From contig MNCI01025099.1 of assembly GCA_015680685.1 (NCBI GenBank), positions 159,710-223,709 on the forward strand: a stretch of DNA of 64,000 bases, in the 5' to 3' direction. This document shows positions 34,501 to 45,999 of the stretch, in pieces. Within the stretch, counting starts at the first letter, position 1, and each line of letters begins with the position of its first letter. A program made the translations under genes and the position numbers. A model generated the notes under the pieces. That model searched no databases. It was given only the letters and a program-made list of their open reading frames with translations, and was not told the DNA's origin. The DNA is from Gnetum montanum. Its lineage: Eukaryota; Streptophyta; Gnetopsida; Gnetales; Gnetaceae.

Positions 34501-35700
34501 GTCAGTGTAAATCCTATGTTGGCATATCCTAGGATCTATTCTAGTTAATTCGGGATATGACTAAGCGAAGACTTTTGACCATCTATTGATTACCTTCAGT
34601 AGTTCTTCTTTCTGTTGAGGAGCAAGCTTAACGTTGATAATTAACAGTTTTCCATTTTAAGAAACGTGTATTCCATACCGGTGGGCAATGGTTTCAGCTT
34701 GAGGGGCTCTTGCTTAAATTTCTTAGGGATTTCCAACTTCTCCCAGTTGACATTTTCAAGGTTAAGACTTGGAAGTTGGTGGTAGACTTGCTCTAATGCG
34801 TCTATGTTATCGATGTAAGTGCAAGTCAAACCCTTAATTGCTTCCATGCATATGAGTAAACTACTTTCTTGATTAGCTGTCAGCCACTGGGTGCCTTCTT
34901 GTTGTGTGGTTGCTGCATATAGGCATCTTTGTATTTTGATCACTTGTTCACATTGATTGCATGCAGGCAATGTTAAACTTTGCACAAACCATGACCTCTA
35001 CACACAATTACACCTTGTGTCATTGTATGCAATGCACGAAACTTTCTTCTTCTCTATCTTTCCAAATGTATTTTCCTTTGATATTTCTAAGAAAAGATTG
35101 TGGGTTCCTAGGTGTGCATTGATGGTGCTTAGCCATGCTCTTCGCATTATGATTAGGAAGTCCCCCTACCATTGTTTACCTGAATCACTAGGAAGTTAGC
35201 TAGGTACGACCACCCAAAAATAGTAGTAACAATGTTTTCCACCAGTCCCAATGGGATAGTGATGGATTGGTTGGCCAACTCTAGATGGATGTTCCTCTTT
35301 TTTAATGGAGGCAGGTTCCAGGCCTTGTACATTTCTTGAGAAATCAAGTTAACACTGGAACCTGAATCCAAGAGCCTTGCACGGTGCATTTCTAGCGATT
35401 TGTAAGTATATCAAAGGACTTCCAAGATCAGAGAATTTCGTAGGAAGGTGGCCAGATTTGATCCAATCAGTGACAACATGTATTAGCATGACTGTATGAG
35501 TTGAGTGTGGTGGTTGAGTTGAAGGGGAATCCAAATTTTTAATTGATACTGAGGCATCCAAGGAATTAGTCGGTTGTGATTGTAAGGGCTTGGTTGGTCT
35601 ATTGGTTCTAAAGAAAGGTCTTTTCTTCATGTGGTTGTTGGAACCAATAGTAGGTTGAGAGTTAACAGCCCTTGTGGCATTATGTTGTTGTGGCTAGGTA
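34501..35700 (-). pseudogene. pol: A2 protease and linker to RT
   Basis: 35389-35153 reads RARLLDSGSSVNLISQEMYK then LELANQSITIPLGLVENI, a retropepsin-like domain with the catalytic D-S-G and a flap-like region. 34985-34641 is the linker (MQSLTLPACNQCEQVIKIQR onward) that precedes RT in Athila/Tat-type elements. 35630-35349 joins gag to protease. Stops between segments. Confidence 0.75.
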
Positions 35701-37957
35701 GGGATTTCACCTTTCATAGCTGGAGCAAGTGGTAGTGGAGCTATTGGTGGAAGAGATGCAGCTGGATGAGAAGGATTATATGCTTGTGGAATATCGCCTC
35801 TAGAAGAGGGAGTTCCATAATACTCGTGGGCTTGGTAGTGAGGTTGAGGAGTGACGTGACCAATAGAGTCATGTGGATAGATTAGATGCTACATGTAATA
35901 TCCATATGGGTCAGGTTGCCAATAAGGATACTGTTGCCTTGGTGGTGGAATTCCCCATGATTGTGGGTGTTGTTGTTGTTGATATTTCTCAATAAGTTGT
36001 GGTGGAGTTCCACTTGGATAATATGTTAAGGGTTGGTGGAATTTTCATGGGTTACCTTGAGGGTAAGGTAACTTTTGGGGTGTTTGCATTTTGTTCAATT
36101 GTGGGTTGAGCGCATGCACCCCAGACTCTTGTAGATGTGAGATTACAGGGAAACATCCCCTAGGATGGTCATATTGACATATCTCACATCTACTATCATT
36201 GTTTGTTTTTGAATCCACAACATCTTCAATGATGACAACTTTTCCCTTACCCTTGCTATGTGCATGTTCAGCCTCTTTCTTTTTTCTTTTCTCACTACCT
36301 TGCTCTCTAGACTCCTCTACTATTTTAAGAATAGTTTAAAATCTATTATCTAGGGAATCCCACATTTGGTCTACTTTTGCCGAAACTTCTTATGTCATCT
36401 TTTGGATAGGGGAAGTTTTCCTATTCACCCTCTCTTCGAGTGTTGATTCTTCTTCATTCTCACAAAATCTTACTCTCCTCTTCTAAAGGGAAGGATCTTA
36501 GTTATACTCTTCTGCACTTTCTCTCTTCCATAGCTCACCTTCTTCCTTAGCAACTTGATCCAATAGTTTTTAAATTTAATGGGACCTAAGTTCAAATAGT
36601 CTCCCTTGGGCATAAGTCCCAAGGGTTCTTCTCATTTCATGCCTAAGCCCATCCATGAGATGGCGTAGTTGATCCCTTTGTGAATAACCATAGCTAGGAA
36701 AATGATGTAACAGTGCCTTGGATTTACTTTCGCAGGTTGGACACTTGGGAGTACATTTGGTACTTATCATTAAATATTTCTAACATAGTACTCCACGTAC
36801 GAATGAATTCCGATTCTAAAGACTAGTACTAGCTTTCTGCTTCTTTAACTAGTTTCTATGGAAATAACTTAAGTTTTTGTGATTTTTTCTCTATGTTTTG
36901 TAAGGCACACACATCATGGAATTCTTGTAAGTGATTTTGAGGATCAGCGTCGTATCCCCCTTCAAATCATGGGATATTGTTCATATCTAATCTCTTAATC
37001 TTACTATCTTTCTGGTGCCTTGTTGGAATTCTAACAGCCTCAGTTATGTCCAACATACTTCAAGTAGCAAGTAGGGGTTCATCATGATTGTCTTGTCCAT
37101 GGAATCTATGATGCCTACATTGTTCCCTACTGTCCCTTCTTTTATGTCATGACTCTCTAGAGTGCCATCGTCCCCTTTCTAGGCTATTTCGTTTATGACT
37201 TCCACTTTGCCTACTTTTATCCCCATGGTCTTTTTCTTTATGACTGCATTCAGATATTGAAGGAGAGGGTGAAGGAGATGATGAAAGTGAAGAAGAAGGA
37301 GAACTATCACCATGACGGTATCTGCTACCTTCTCTTTGGTTGTATTGACCTTGATCACGATTGCTATCAAAATGTCCACCTTATTATGTGTTTGTATCCC
37401 TTTTTTGGATCTTTTGTGCCCATGGGTATCAGAATCAAGGTTATGAATAGTGGAATGAAGGTTATGATACACAACCCCTTGGCCAAAGTAACATCATTAT
37501 GTGGGCGACTACCTGAGGCAGGTTCACCACCCTCATTTTTGCTTGAGACATATGGGATATCTTGCAATCACTTATCCTTCAAGGACTTATAATGTCTCTC
37601 CTGTTGCAAATCCCTTTAACATTGTGCCTCTATGGGATGGTATTCTCTTGAGTCATGGTCTTGCACAACATATTCTGCAAATAAGTGCAACATGCTAATT
37701 AGTGTGAGGGCACGAAGAAGCATGCTTGGGACTAAATGATCAGGAGGTAACACTATGTTACCCTCTAAGTCTCACCAATGTAGTTGTTCATCTTGATGGA
37801 GGATAAAGGTAAAGTTTGGTATATACTTATGGGGATGAATATATACCACTTGAACGTGTTGAGGGATTGGCGGATCAACATCATGTGTATTATGCTACCG
37901 ATTGTTTCCTATTTTAGACCTAGGTGGTGAGGTGCTTTCGTATGAAGAAGGAGACAT
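35700..37957 (-). pseudogene. gag: A2 gag
   Basis: From ATG at 37957 (MSPSSYESTSPPRSK), with frames broken by stops. Features in order: an N-terminal region to about 37450; a Ser/Arg/Lys-rich stretch near 37310-37150 (SSPSSSLSSSPSPS, then KSRQSGSHKR); the gag core near 36990-36830 (FEGGYDADPQNHLQEFHDVC) and FPSYGYSQRDQLRHLMDGL at about 36700; a Cys/His pair CEICQYDHPRGC near 36190-36150, an incomplete knuckle; then a Pro/Gln/Tyr-rich tail to 35750. Would coat the element RNA if functional. Confidence 0.75.
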
Positions 37958-38074
37958 ATTTTAATGTTTAATGTGCAATGCACTCTTGTTTATTATTTCC
38001 TCAATCAACCCTAAGGATTTTTTCCAATGATGTGAATGATTTCCTATGTTCTTGTTAACACACAAACAACTAAG

Positions 38075-38093
38075 TCCCTAGCAACGATGCTAA
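38075..38093 (-). promoter_or_regulatory. A2 primer-binding site (tRNA-Asp type, decayed)
   Basis: Minus strand TTAGCATCGTTGCTAGGGA directly after the LTR end. It differs from the Asp-type primer site used by Athila/Tat elements (TTGGCGCCGTTGCCGGGGA, from general knowledge) only by five transitions, as cytosine deamination would give. Element B has a second version at 39515. Confidence 0.7.
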
Positions 38094-39082
38094 TGATGAG
38101 TGGCGAGGTACCCCTATGCTCAACCATATGAATACAAGTGTTTCACGCATGATCTAGTTGAATTCCAAGGACTAAGTGCCTATGCACCTTTGTGAAACAA
38201 GGATGGGTTGGTTGATCGTTGTCTTCCCAAACTTACTTCTATGTCACAATTGTATGGTTAAGTAAGTTTGAGGCATATGATTTTTATAGCTTTTATGTTT
38301 TTATGTCTAGCTGCTAATAAGGGAGAAGAGAGATAACTAAGTGACTAATTTAACTTAACTATATATTAACTAGGCTTTAACTAATCCTAACATCAGTATC
38401 CATTCTCATTTTCCATACACATCCTAAACCAGTGCAACACTATTGGGATTACCAAATACTAATCGTTACTAGGTTACCAAGTGTTACATGCATGCTTGAA
38501 GTGATCGTACTGAGTGTAATTTAACAATTTTATGAATTGATCAAAATGAATTACTATGCTAATAACATAAATATAAAGTGCATAAAATAAAATAAAATAA
38601 ATGCATAAGAAAATAAAATAAAAAATGAGTAAAAAAACAAATCTCAAGTGCTGCAAGGATGAACCAACGAGCTCATCTTTATTGCTATCCACAAGGTGTG
38701 CTCAGGAACACAATGCTCAAATAAAGATTCATCCACACTTCAACCTCCTACTAGAGGCACTTGGAAAATACTCTAACCTACAAACAGACTACAAGAGTTT
38801 TGCTACTTGACTACTTCTTCTAAATTATCCCCTATTATACACTTGGGCACTATATTTATAGGCCTAGGATTAACCCAAGAATAACTGCTCAAATAATAAC
38901 CACTCTAATAATTAGAGTAACCCCTCTAATGATTAGAGTAACTGCTCTAATAATAATCACTCTAATAATTAGAGTAACCTATCCAATAATTAGAGGAACT
39001 GCTCTAACAATAACCACTCTAATAATTAGAGTAACTGCTCTAATAATAACCACTATAATTATTAGAGTAACCACACTCATCA
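38094..39082 (-). repeat. 5' LTR of element A2 (989 bp)
   Basis: Same ends as the 3' LTR. TATA box complement at 38853-38860. U3 edge array of about five near-palindromic CTCTAATNATTAGAG units at 38888-39075. The plus-strand open frame at 38929-39129 is only the array's translation. Confidence 0.85.
38888..39075. repeat. hairpin minisatellite in A2 5' LTR U3
   Basis: Units ACTCTAATAATTAGAGT (eight-base arms around one base) separated by AACTGCTCTAATAATAACC-like spacers, about five units. The 3' LTR has about three at 30257-30356. Confidence 0.75.
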
Positions 39083-39514
39083 ACAACTTAATCACGATTC
39101 TTAAGTGTAAGTACTTGGTAACCCAATAGTGTATTATTTGGCACACCCAGTGACATATGCTTGGCAATGTTAGTAGTAGTTACATGAAGTCCAAGGCATG
39201 TACAAATAATTAGGAATGGATACTCATTGCACGTAGGTGAGTTTAGGTTTTACTTTCTATTGTTTATTAGCTTAATTAATTTATCTCTTTATTGTCATTA
39301 GGAGCAGCATAGGATTAGACAACATCATATAACTCCCTTTAGACTAAACCATACATAACAAAGCTACCACTAGTCCAAGTGAGAAGACGGCGAACTATGA
39401 TCAAAGTATAACAATTTAGATGCACAACTAGTCCCATCGATAGAATTTGATTGGATCATGCATGAACACTTGTGATTCATATGGTTGGGCGTAGGGGTAC
39501 CTCACTGCTCATCA
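39083..39514 (+). repeat. element B 5' LTR, second part
   Basis: Begins with the duplicated ACAAC and carries the U5 landmarks of the group (CTTGGTAACCCAATAG near 39115, TATGGTTGGGCGTAGGGG near 39480), ending CTGCTCATCA at 39514. Immediately followed by a primer-binding site, so this is a 5' LTR and element B reads rightward. Confidence 0.75.
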
Positions 39515-39533
39515 TTGGCACTGTTATCAAGGA
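39515..39533 (+). promoter_or_regulatory. element B primer-binding site (tRNA-Asp type)
   Basis: TTGGCACTGTTATCAAGGA directly after the LTR end; a decayed TTGGCGCCGTTGCCGGGGA. Confidence 0.65.
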
Positions 39534-39639
39534 TGGTGCTAGTTATCTAGATTAGTTACATCATGCATGATCATTGTAAAGGTATTAATGATATATCCTT
39601 TAGAAAATATTAACTCACACACATCGTAAGCCAACAACA

Positions 39640-40310
39640 ATGTCTCTTTCACAAGGAAGCAATAATGCACACTATAACAAAAACATTCATTGGAGAACTA
39701 ATGAGATATATGGTGAAGAAAATTGGAGTGACCAACTGTATGTAGGGATTTCTTATGTTCGTGATCACCCTGATAACACTCAAAGACTACATTCACCTAA
39801 GGTAGACAATCTTGGGGGAGATGATGCAAATCCTGAGCCAAGGAAGGCCTCAAGGCCTAGACCTCCTCAAGACCCAGAAATAATAAATCAAAGGACCTAG
39901 AGGAACACCATAGAAGCCATGGCAATCCTTCTAGTTTTGCATCTTCCTCTTCCATTTCAATGTCTAATTCTAATGAAGATGAACCTAGGTATGAAGATAA
40001 AGCTCCACTAAAGGGTCAAGACAGAAACAAAAATTGAACTTGTAGGAACACTCACAGTCATCAACATGAACATAGACAACTTTATCACAATCAACCGAAT
40101 AGGAATTTTCATCACAATCCATTTGATGATGATGAATACTTTTGGCCACTTGGAGCCTAAGGTAGATCACAAAGGTAGTTAAGATATCTCAAAGGCATCG
40201 CATGCCAAACTGATGCTGCGTGTTTGCATGATGTTCATGATGTTAGCGATGTCAATAGGGGTGAGCATAATCAGGGGTTTGAATGTGAAATGAAGATGTT
40301 AATGCACGAC
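39640..40310 (+). pseudogene. gag: element B gag N-terminal fragment
   Basis: ORF 39640-39900 (MSLSQGSNNAHYNKNIHWRT onward) 107 bases after the primer site, the place for gag. After a stop a second frame continues with acidic and Ser/His/Asn-rich residues (NSNEDEPRYEDKAPLKG, DDDEYFWPLG). No zinc knuckle or core motif is reached. The sequence changes character near 40310, where the Tat element's LTR seems to begin, so the rest of element B should lie beyond the right window edge. Confidence 0.5.
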
Positions 40311-43136
40311 TATGTGTGAAAAAATAGTGAAAAATGCAAGAAAAATGCTAAAAATGCCTACAAGGAGAGTGAGAGAGAAAGTGAGACAACCCCAAATGGG
40401 GTTGAGCATAGTTAACCTTAGAAAGGGTGAGAAGGTACATGGTGTACAATAGGCACAATGGATAGTGTAGTTATACTCTTAGGGTGTTTGGGCCATTGAA
40501 ATTGACATCCTCCATGCCAAGTTAGCTATCATGGTGTCCTATGGGCTGCAGTGGTTTGTGGTGTCCTATAGTGAGCTATGGTGGTGTGTAACCTTGCCAA
40601 ATGCTAACTTGAAGTTTGCCATAATGCCAAGTATTCTTCAAGTTTGCCAACTACCAAAAATGCCAAGTTTCAAATGTGCCAAATCCTAAAACATAGAATG
40701 TTGGGGTATTTATAGGGTTAGGGTTTCTATGAATTGTGGATCGACTACCACATGGCAATGAGATAGTTGGGACTATGGTGCACCCAACTACACTCTCCAT
40801 TGAAGCAAATGGTATTCTATTGATGTGCTTCAATGGACTCTACGAGACTACTAGACTGTGACTACACTACCAGCTACATGTTCTTGTATCAAAAAGACCA
40901 CAATGTACCTTGAAAAATGTAAAAAATAAAACTTTAGAGACTACATTTTGGGACTACGCTGTCCACTATCTTTAGTGGTGTTGAGTGTAGGTGCAATTTT
41001 GGGACAAATTGGGGGGGGGGGGGGGGGAAGGAGATGCAAAAAAGATGTAATTTGTTGATCCTACTTTCTGAAGGTGTGTTAGAGCTATGATGAATGCTAT
41101 TGTTATGTTCTAGAGGCCTTTGAAGGCTATTCTACATGACTACACTTGACTACATTCTGCACTGGGGGAGAGTGTAGTCCAACACTTCGAAAAATTTTGT
41201 AGAAAATGGTGTTCCATGATGACTATGCTCTAGATTAGGGGAGAGCATAGTCACAAAACTTAGAAAAATTTTTGAAAATGTTGCTATGTGCTAACTACAC
41301 TCTCCATGGGAGGTTGACCATGCTTTTGACTAGGGATGAGCATAGTCACAACACTTGTCAAAACTTGTAGAATCTAGCTTTTAGTTGACTACACTTGACT
41401 ACGCTCTAGGGTAGTGGAGAGTTTAGTCTTGACACTTAAATAAAATTTTGTAAAAACTAAACCTCCATGCTGACTATGCTTGACTATGCTCCATGGTAGT
41501 GGAGAGTATAGTCTAGGAACTTAGAAAAATCTGCAAGAAATTGGCTTGATACTTAGAAAAATTTGCAAAACTAGCACTTTTTATTGACTATGCTCTCTAT
41601 TGAGCCGATTACACTTAAAGAGCATAGTCTCAACACTTAGAAAAATTTGTAGCTTCTTGATTTGCAATGACACTCAGGAAAATTTACAGTCAAGATGCTG
41701 TAGCCCAAATTTGGTGGTGTTTATTGGTCACTCTTTGTTGACATCTGAGTGGCCCAAGAGACATTGACAAAGAATGACAAAACACCATATTAGACCTAAC
41801 ACCAACATTTCTCTTTAGTACTTGATTGGATGCCATTGCACCACGCTCAAGAGTGCTAAGGGTAGTAGTATGTTGCAGGTAAATGGTGTAGGTGATGTGC
41901 TAGGGATAATAGGAAAGGTAAAATGCAAATAGGATGTCATGTTATAAGATGCAAAGTCAGCTCAGCTGATGGCGATCTATGGCACCAGGATGGCTTGCTA
42001 CTAAAATGTTGACCTCTCATTGTAATGCTCATGAGAGAGTCAACATAGATTCAGGGTTGGAGAAGTCATGAAGTTGTAGCTCTGCTAATTTTATTAGGGA
42101 CTTGCTTTTTCTTACATTGTCTTTTTTTTCCTTTGCTTTTTTCTACTATGAGGTGAACTTGCATTGGGTTCTACACATTTCTAAGTGCTAACTACAAGAT
42201 GCTTTCCATCAGGTGGACTACATGCCATCTAGTGGGCTTTGCTTTGATGCAATCGTGTCACATCTATAGGACAAGTGTTTCCTCCCTGGGATGACTTGTG
42301 TTATATCCACTTGGCTTTAATTAGCCCACAAAGGCTCCCCACAGGACAACTTGTGTTACATATACCTTGGGTTCTATGGTTGATGGAAAGAGGATGCTAT
42401 GTACATCAGAGGGATTTGTAAGCTTGATTATGCAAGGGAATGTAAGATTATTGAGGCAAAAGAGGTAAATGCAAGTAGGCTATAGTGGGGTAATAGGAGT
42501 GCATACTTGAGCAGCTTGGCTATTCCAATCATGCACATGAAAGTAATGTGGTGACTTGTCACTGTAATTAGATGCATCTCTATATGACAACCTATAGCTT
42601 CATCCTGCAAGCATAAGTTAGAGAAGACAAGAAAAACACACATCATGCAATGCAGATAAAATGTTAAGTGTGAAGATGCTACAAACACTCCAAAGTCTAA
42701 GCCAGTTGCAAATGCTTAAAAAGCCAATAAAAGTGCTAGGGGTGAGAATTCTACCAATGTTCTAGAGGCCAGATTGTTGGTAAGTGTCCAAAAAATTAGC
42801 AAAATTCTTAGGGGTGGTGATGTGACTAGTGCTCCAAAGGGTTTCCTAATGGTAAGAGCTTAAAAAGATTAGCAAAATTTGTAGAGGTGGTAGTGCTACA
42901 GGTGTCCCAAAGGGTGCACTAATGACAAGAGATCCAAAAGATTAATAAAATTCTAGGGGACGATAATGCTACAAATTCTCCAAAAGCCACCTTGATGGAA
43001 AGAGCTCCATTCTAGGACTATAGTATCCCCACCCTGCCTATGAGGGGTAGACAAGAGAGGCGGGGGGGGGGGGGGGGGGGGGGGGTGGAAGTTGGAAGTA
43101 TTCTCACTCACTTAATCATAGAACTATATGTACTTA
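40311..43136 (-). repeat. probable 3' LTR region of the Tat element
   Basis: About 2.8 kb non-coding. The minus strand has CCCTATAAATACCCC near 40709-40723 as TATA box. Contains an array of GACTACNCTCTCC ... AGAGCATAGTC ... ACTTAGAAAAATTT units (41090-41650), a run of 16-17 G near 41011-41027, and AGATTAGCAAAATT units (42770-43000). Exact ends not found; the start near 40311 is where element B's gag stops. Confidence 0.45.
43030..43090. repeat. long G run (about 25 G)
   Basis: Plus strand G-homopolymer at about 43061-43085. Its length may be imprecise in the assembly. Confidence 0.8.
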
Positions 43137-43680
43137 ATGACAAACCCAATTTAAGGTCTTGGTAGATCATATGTTTTTCTAGTTTAAGGTTCTAGTAGAT
43201 CGTGAACCCAATTTAAGGTCCTAGTAGACCATGATGTGCTAGTTTATAGTCCTAGAAGACTACCATGTGCCAGTTTAATGTCATAGTAGATGTGCTACTA
43301 GGCTAGTTGAATATCATGACACAAGGATAAGTTGTGCCAGTTTATTATCGTGAAAAATGAATGTTGTGCCAGTGTAATGTCATAGTAGATGATCTGTGCT
43401 AGTTTATATTCTTAGTAGATTGTCTATGCCAGTTTATAGTTATAGTGGACTTGTTGTGCTAGTTTATAGTCATAGCGGACTTACTGTGCTAGTTTAACGT
43501 CTTAGTGGATGAGCTATGCTAGTTTATAGTCATAGTAGACTTACTATACCAGTTTAATGTCGTAGTAGACAAGCTATGCTAGTTTATAGTCATAGTGGAC
43601 TTGCTATGCTAGTTTAACATTGTAGTAGACAAGCTATGCTAATTTATAGTCATAGCAAAATTTTGTGCTTACCTTAGTTG
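43137..43680. repeat. AGTTTATAGTCNTAGTAGAC minisatellite
   Basis: About 14 imperfect units of roughly 33-40 bases with core TGTGCTAGTTTATAGTCATAGTAGACTTG, directly beyond the Tat integrase end. Related arrays are at 47330-47480 and 63032-63360. Confidence 0.8.
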
Positions 43681-43732
43681 AAATGTGGTGCTACATGCTA
43701 AGCATAGTAAGGATTTAGGTAAAAATGGTTCA

Positions 43733-44900
43733 CTAGATTGGCAAACTCATTTCTATCTAGATGAACAAGCCTAAATGCTTCATTATCATAGGCCTTGATG
43801 ACCAAGAAAGGCCCTTTGCAGTTGGCTAAGAATTTATCTATGGGTTCATGAATGGCCTTGAGGACTAGGTCCCCTTTCTTGATCGGGTGTTGATGCTGGT
43901 TGTGAGGATGCTTTTGCCATTATTTTTCTTGGTACCATTCGATGTGATCAAGCATCTACATGCACTCCTCCTCTATTAAGTTAAGGTCAAAAATTCTCAA
44001 CTCATCGTTTTAAGCTTCATCGATGAAGTTTGAAAGGATCACTCAGAATGATGGAACCTACAATTTGAGAGGAAAATTTGCTTTAGACCCATAAACAAGG
44101 TTGAAGGATGTATTACTTGTTGCTATTCTTTGAATTGTGTGGTAGTCCCAGAGTGCATAGACTAATTACTAATGCCATCATCATTTTCTATTGCTTGGCA
44201 TCTTCTTTAGAAGGTTGATGATGACTTTGTTAGTAGCCTCTACTTGGAAATTTTCCTATGGGTAGTATGACGATGAGAAGGAATCTTTGATACCAAAGCA
44301 TTGACAAAAAGCTTTAGTCTTAGCACTACTAAACCGTGGCCCATTTTCTGTTACTATGGTCATGGGTAAGCCAAAATGGATCACTATGTTGTCAAGCATG
44401 GATTTGTAAACTTGCTACAATGTTATCTTCCTAAGGGGAATAACCTCAACCTACTTGGTGAAATACTTGGTTGCAGTTATGATGAAGTTATGCACTATAG
44501 AGGACTTAGGAATTATAGGTGTAATGATGCCCAAGACTCAACATTGAAATGACCACATGATCTATGTCGTGTGTAATTCAGTTGGTGGCACATGCATTAG
44601 GTTGCCATGCCATTGACACATGTTGCATGTTCTGACCTTGGAGACACAATCATGCTCCATGTAAGGTCAATAATAGGCTAAGAATTTTATTTTCACTACA
44701 ATTATCCTAGTTGCTATGTGACCTTCACACAATCCATTGTGAACTTGTTCAACGATCTTTTGTGCTTCATTGTCACTTACACAAGTTAGTAGTATGCCAT
44801 AATAGGATTTGTAACATAGTGTGTTATTGCCTATGATGATGTATTGTTGTGATTTTTTACGCACTATATTCTTTTGGGAAATCATTAAATGTTGTGAAGG
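43733..44900 (-). pseudogene. pol: Tat integrase
   Basis: 44885-44667: QYIIIGNNTLCYKSYYG then VHNGLCEGHIATR, the zinc-binding start (H..G.CG.H). Then MCQWHGNLMHVPPTELH (about 44620-44570). The catalytic core: FIITATKYFTK near 44490; TIVTENGPRFSS near 44350, where the second catalytic Asp (SDNG) is Glu; QVEATNKVI near 44240 with the Glu retained. The tail has NLVYGSKANFPLK near 44090. Stops and frameshifts throughout. Confidence 0.8.
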
Positions 44901-45560
44901 CTCACACTATAGAAGGCATGACTTGATGTTATTATGCCATTCTGCTACATGTGTCATGCTAACTGTGGCTATGGATGCAATGTCAGTAATTTGCGTGATA
45001 GGCAAAGTGCAATCCACCAACAAGGTGGGCAATGCATGAAACATATTAGGTGCAGTGCTTAAGGCTAACATTACTAGTGTGTCGACTACAACATTTTCAT
45101 TTTGGGAAATGTATTGGACATCTAAAATTGCAAATTGTTTAAGAAAGTTCTTCACTAACTTAGTGTAAGGTTGTAAATGTTGGGCTTTATAGGTGTAAAC
45201 CTCTGTTACCTGATTGACCACTAATTGTAAGTTGCCTCAAATTGCTATGTTTATTTTTCCTAGGTAGCATGCTACTAGGATACCTTAGAGGAAACCTTCA
45301 TACTCTGTGACATTGTTAGTGCAAGGGAATGCAAATCGATATGTGAAGGGTTAGATCTTCCCAGAGGGGAATGTGATAATGGTAGTGGCACTACCTCCTT
45401 GGGAGGTTGAAGCTTTGTCAAAATGCAAGAGTGCCTCAAAGTTGTTAAGAACTTGACTAATGCTATTGACATGCTCATCTAGGAATTTTGGATCTATAGT
45501 TACTTAATCATTGATGGGCGAAGTCATGAGTTATGCGGCTATAGCTTGAACTTTGGTTAA
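44901..45560 (-). pseudogene. pol: Tat second (archaeal-type) RNase H
   Basis: FDKASTSQGGSATTII near 45430-45370 and FAFPCTNNVTEYEGFL near 45330-45290 match the extra RNase H typical of Tat elements (family: FDGA....G.G....., FPCTNN.AEYEAL). 45221-44907 carries VNQVTEVYTYKAQHLQPYTK and then FAILDVQYISQNENVVVDTL, its C-terminal half (family: N..AD.LA). This domain places the element in the Tat group. Confidence 0.75.
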
Positions 45561-45990
45561 AGCTTGGACAACATAGTGTAGGTCAAACTCTACTGTTATT
45601 GCTTTCCATCATGTAATACAACTACTCTAATAGATGTTCATTGTGATCACTTGAAGTACGTTATTCTTGTAGATGATGTTGACTTAACTATGTAAAAGGT
45701 AATGTCTCCACTTCTTCAGTGCAAAGAATAAGGTTAAGTAATGCTTCTCCACATCATTGTATTTTGCTTCATGGGCTACCAATGCGTGGCTTAAGTAGTA
45801 AACTAGGACCTCTGTGCCATCTTCTTGCTTTTGACAAAGCAAAGAGGAGATGGACATGTTAGAAGTGGCAAGGTAGATGTAGAAAGGTTTATCTCCTTGT
45901 AGAGGGTGAATTGTAGGAAGTTGTGTTAGCTCATGCTTATGGTTGTCAAATGCTTGTTGGCATTGAGCTGTCCACTCAGAGTGGGCTCCT
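45561..45990 (-). pseudogene. pol: Tat RNase H (first)
   Basis: Frames read KPFYIYLATSNMSISSLLCQ, then VLVYYLSHALVAHEAKYNDV and TLFFALKKWRHYL, the gypsy RNase H blocks (family: LY.A.S..AVGA.L, V.Y.S..L..AE.RY...EK, L...A..LR.Y). In the first of these blocks the residues around the catalytic Asp are decayed. Confidence 0.75.
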
Positions 45991-45999
45991 TTATTGAGC

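Larger units (their letters stand above)
29515..39082 (-). mobile_element. Ty3/gypsy element A2, full length, nested in element B's LTR
   Basis: Minus-strand element with both LTRs (29515-30365 and 38094-39082), a tRNA-Asp-like primer site, gag, protease, a fused RT/integrase remnant and a long 3' UTR. Flanks are ACAAT (29510-29514) and ACAAC (39083-39087), a five-base duplication with one mismatch. The two halves of another LTR lie directly outside. About 1.5 kb of pol (end of RT, RNase H, most of integrase) is deleted relative to A1, and a solo LTR of 1014 bp sits in the 3' UTR. Confidence 0.9.

Noticed and set aside
38888-39075. CRISPR-like array (regular repeats and spacers)
   Set aside because: Units lie at an LTR edge, spacers are themselves repeated, and the context is a plant nuclear retrotransposon.
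38929-39167. Ile/Thr/Val-rich open frames on both strands
   Set aside because: Translation of the hairpin array in A2's LTR.
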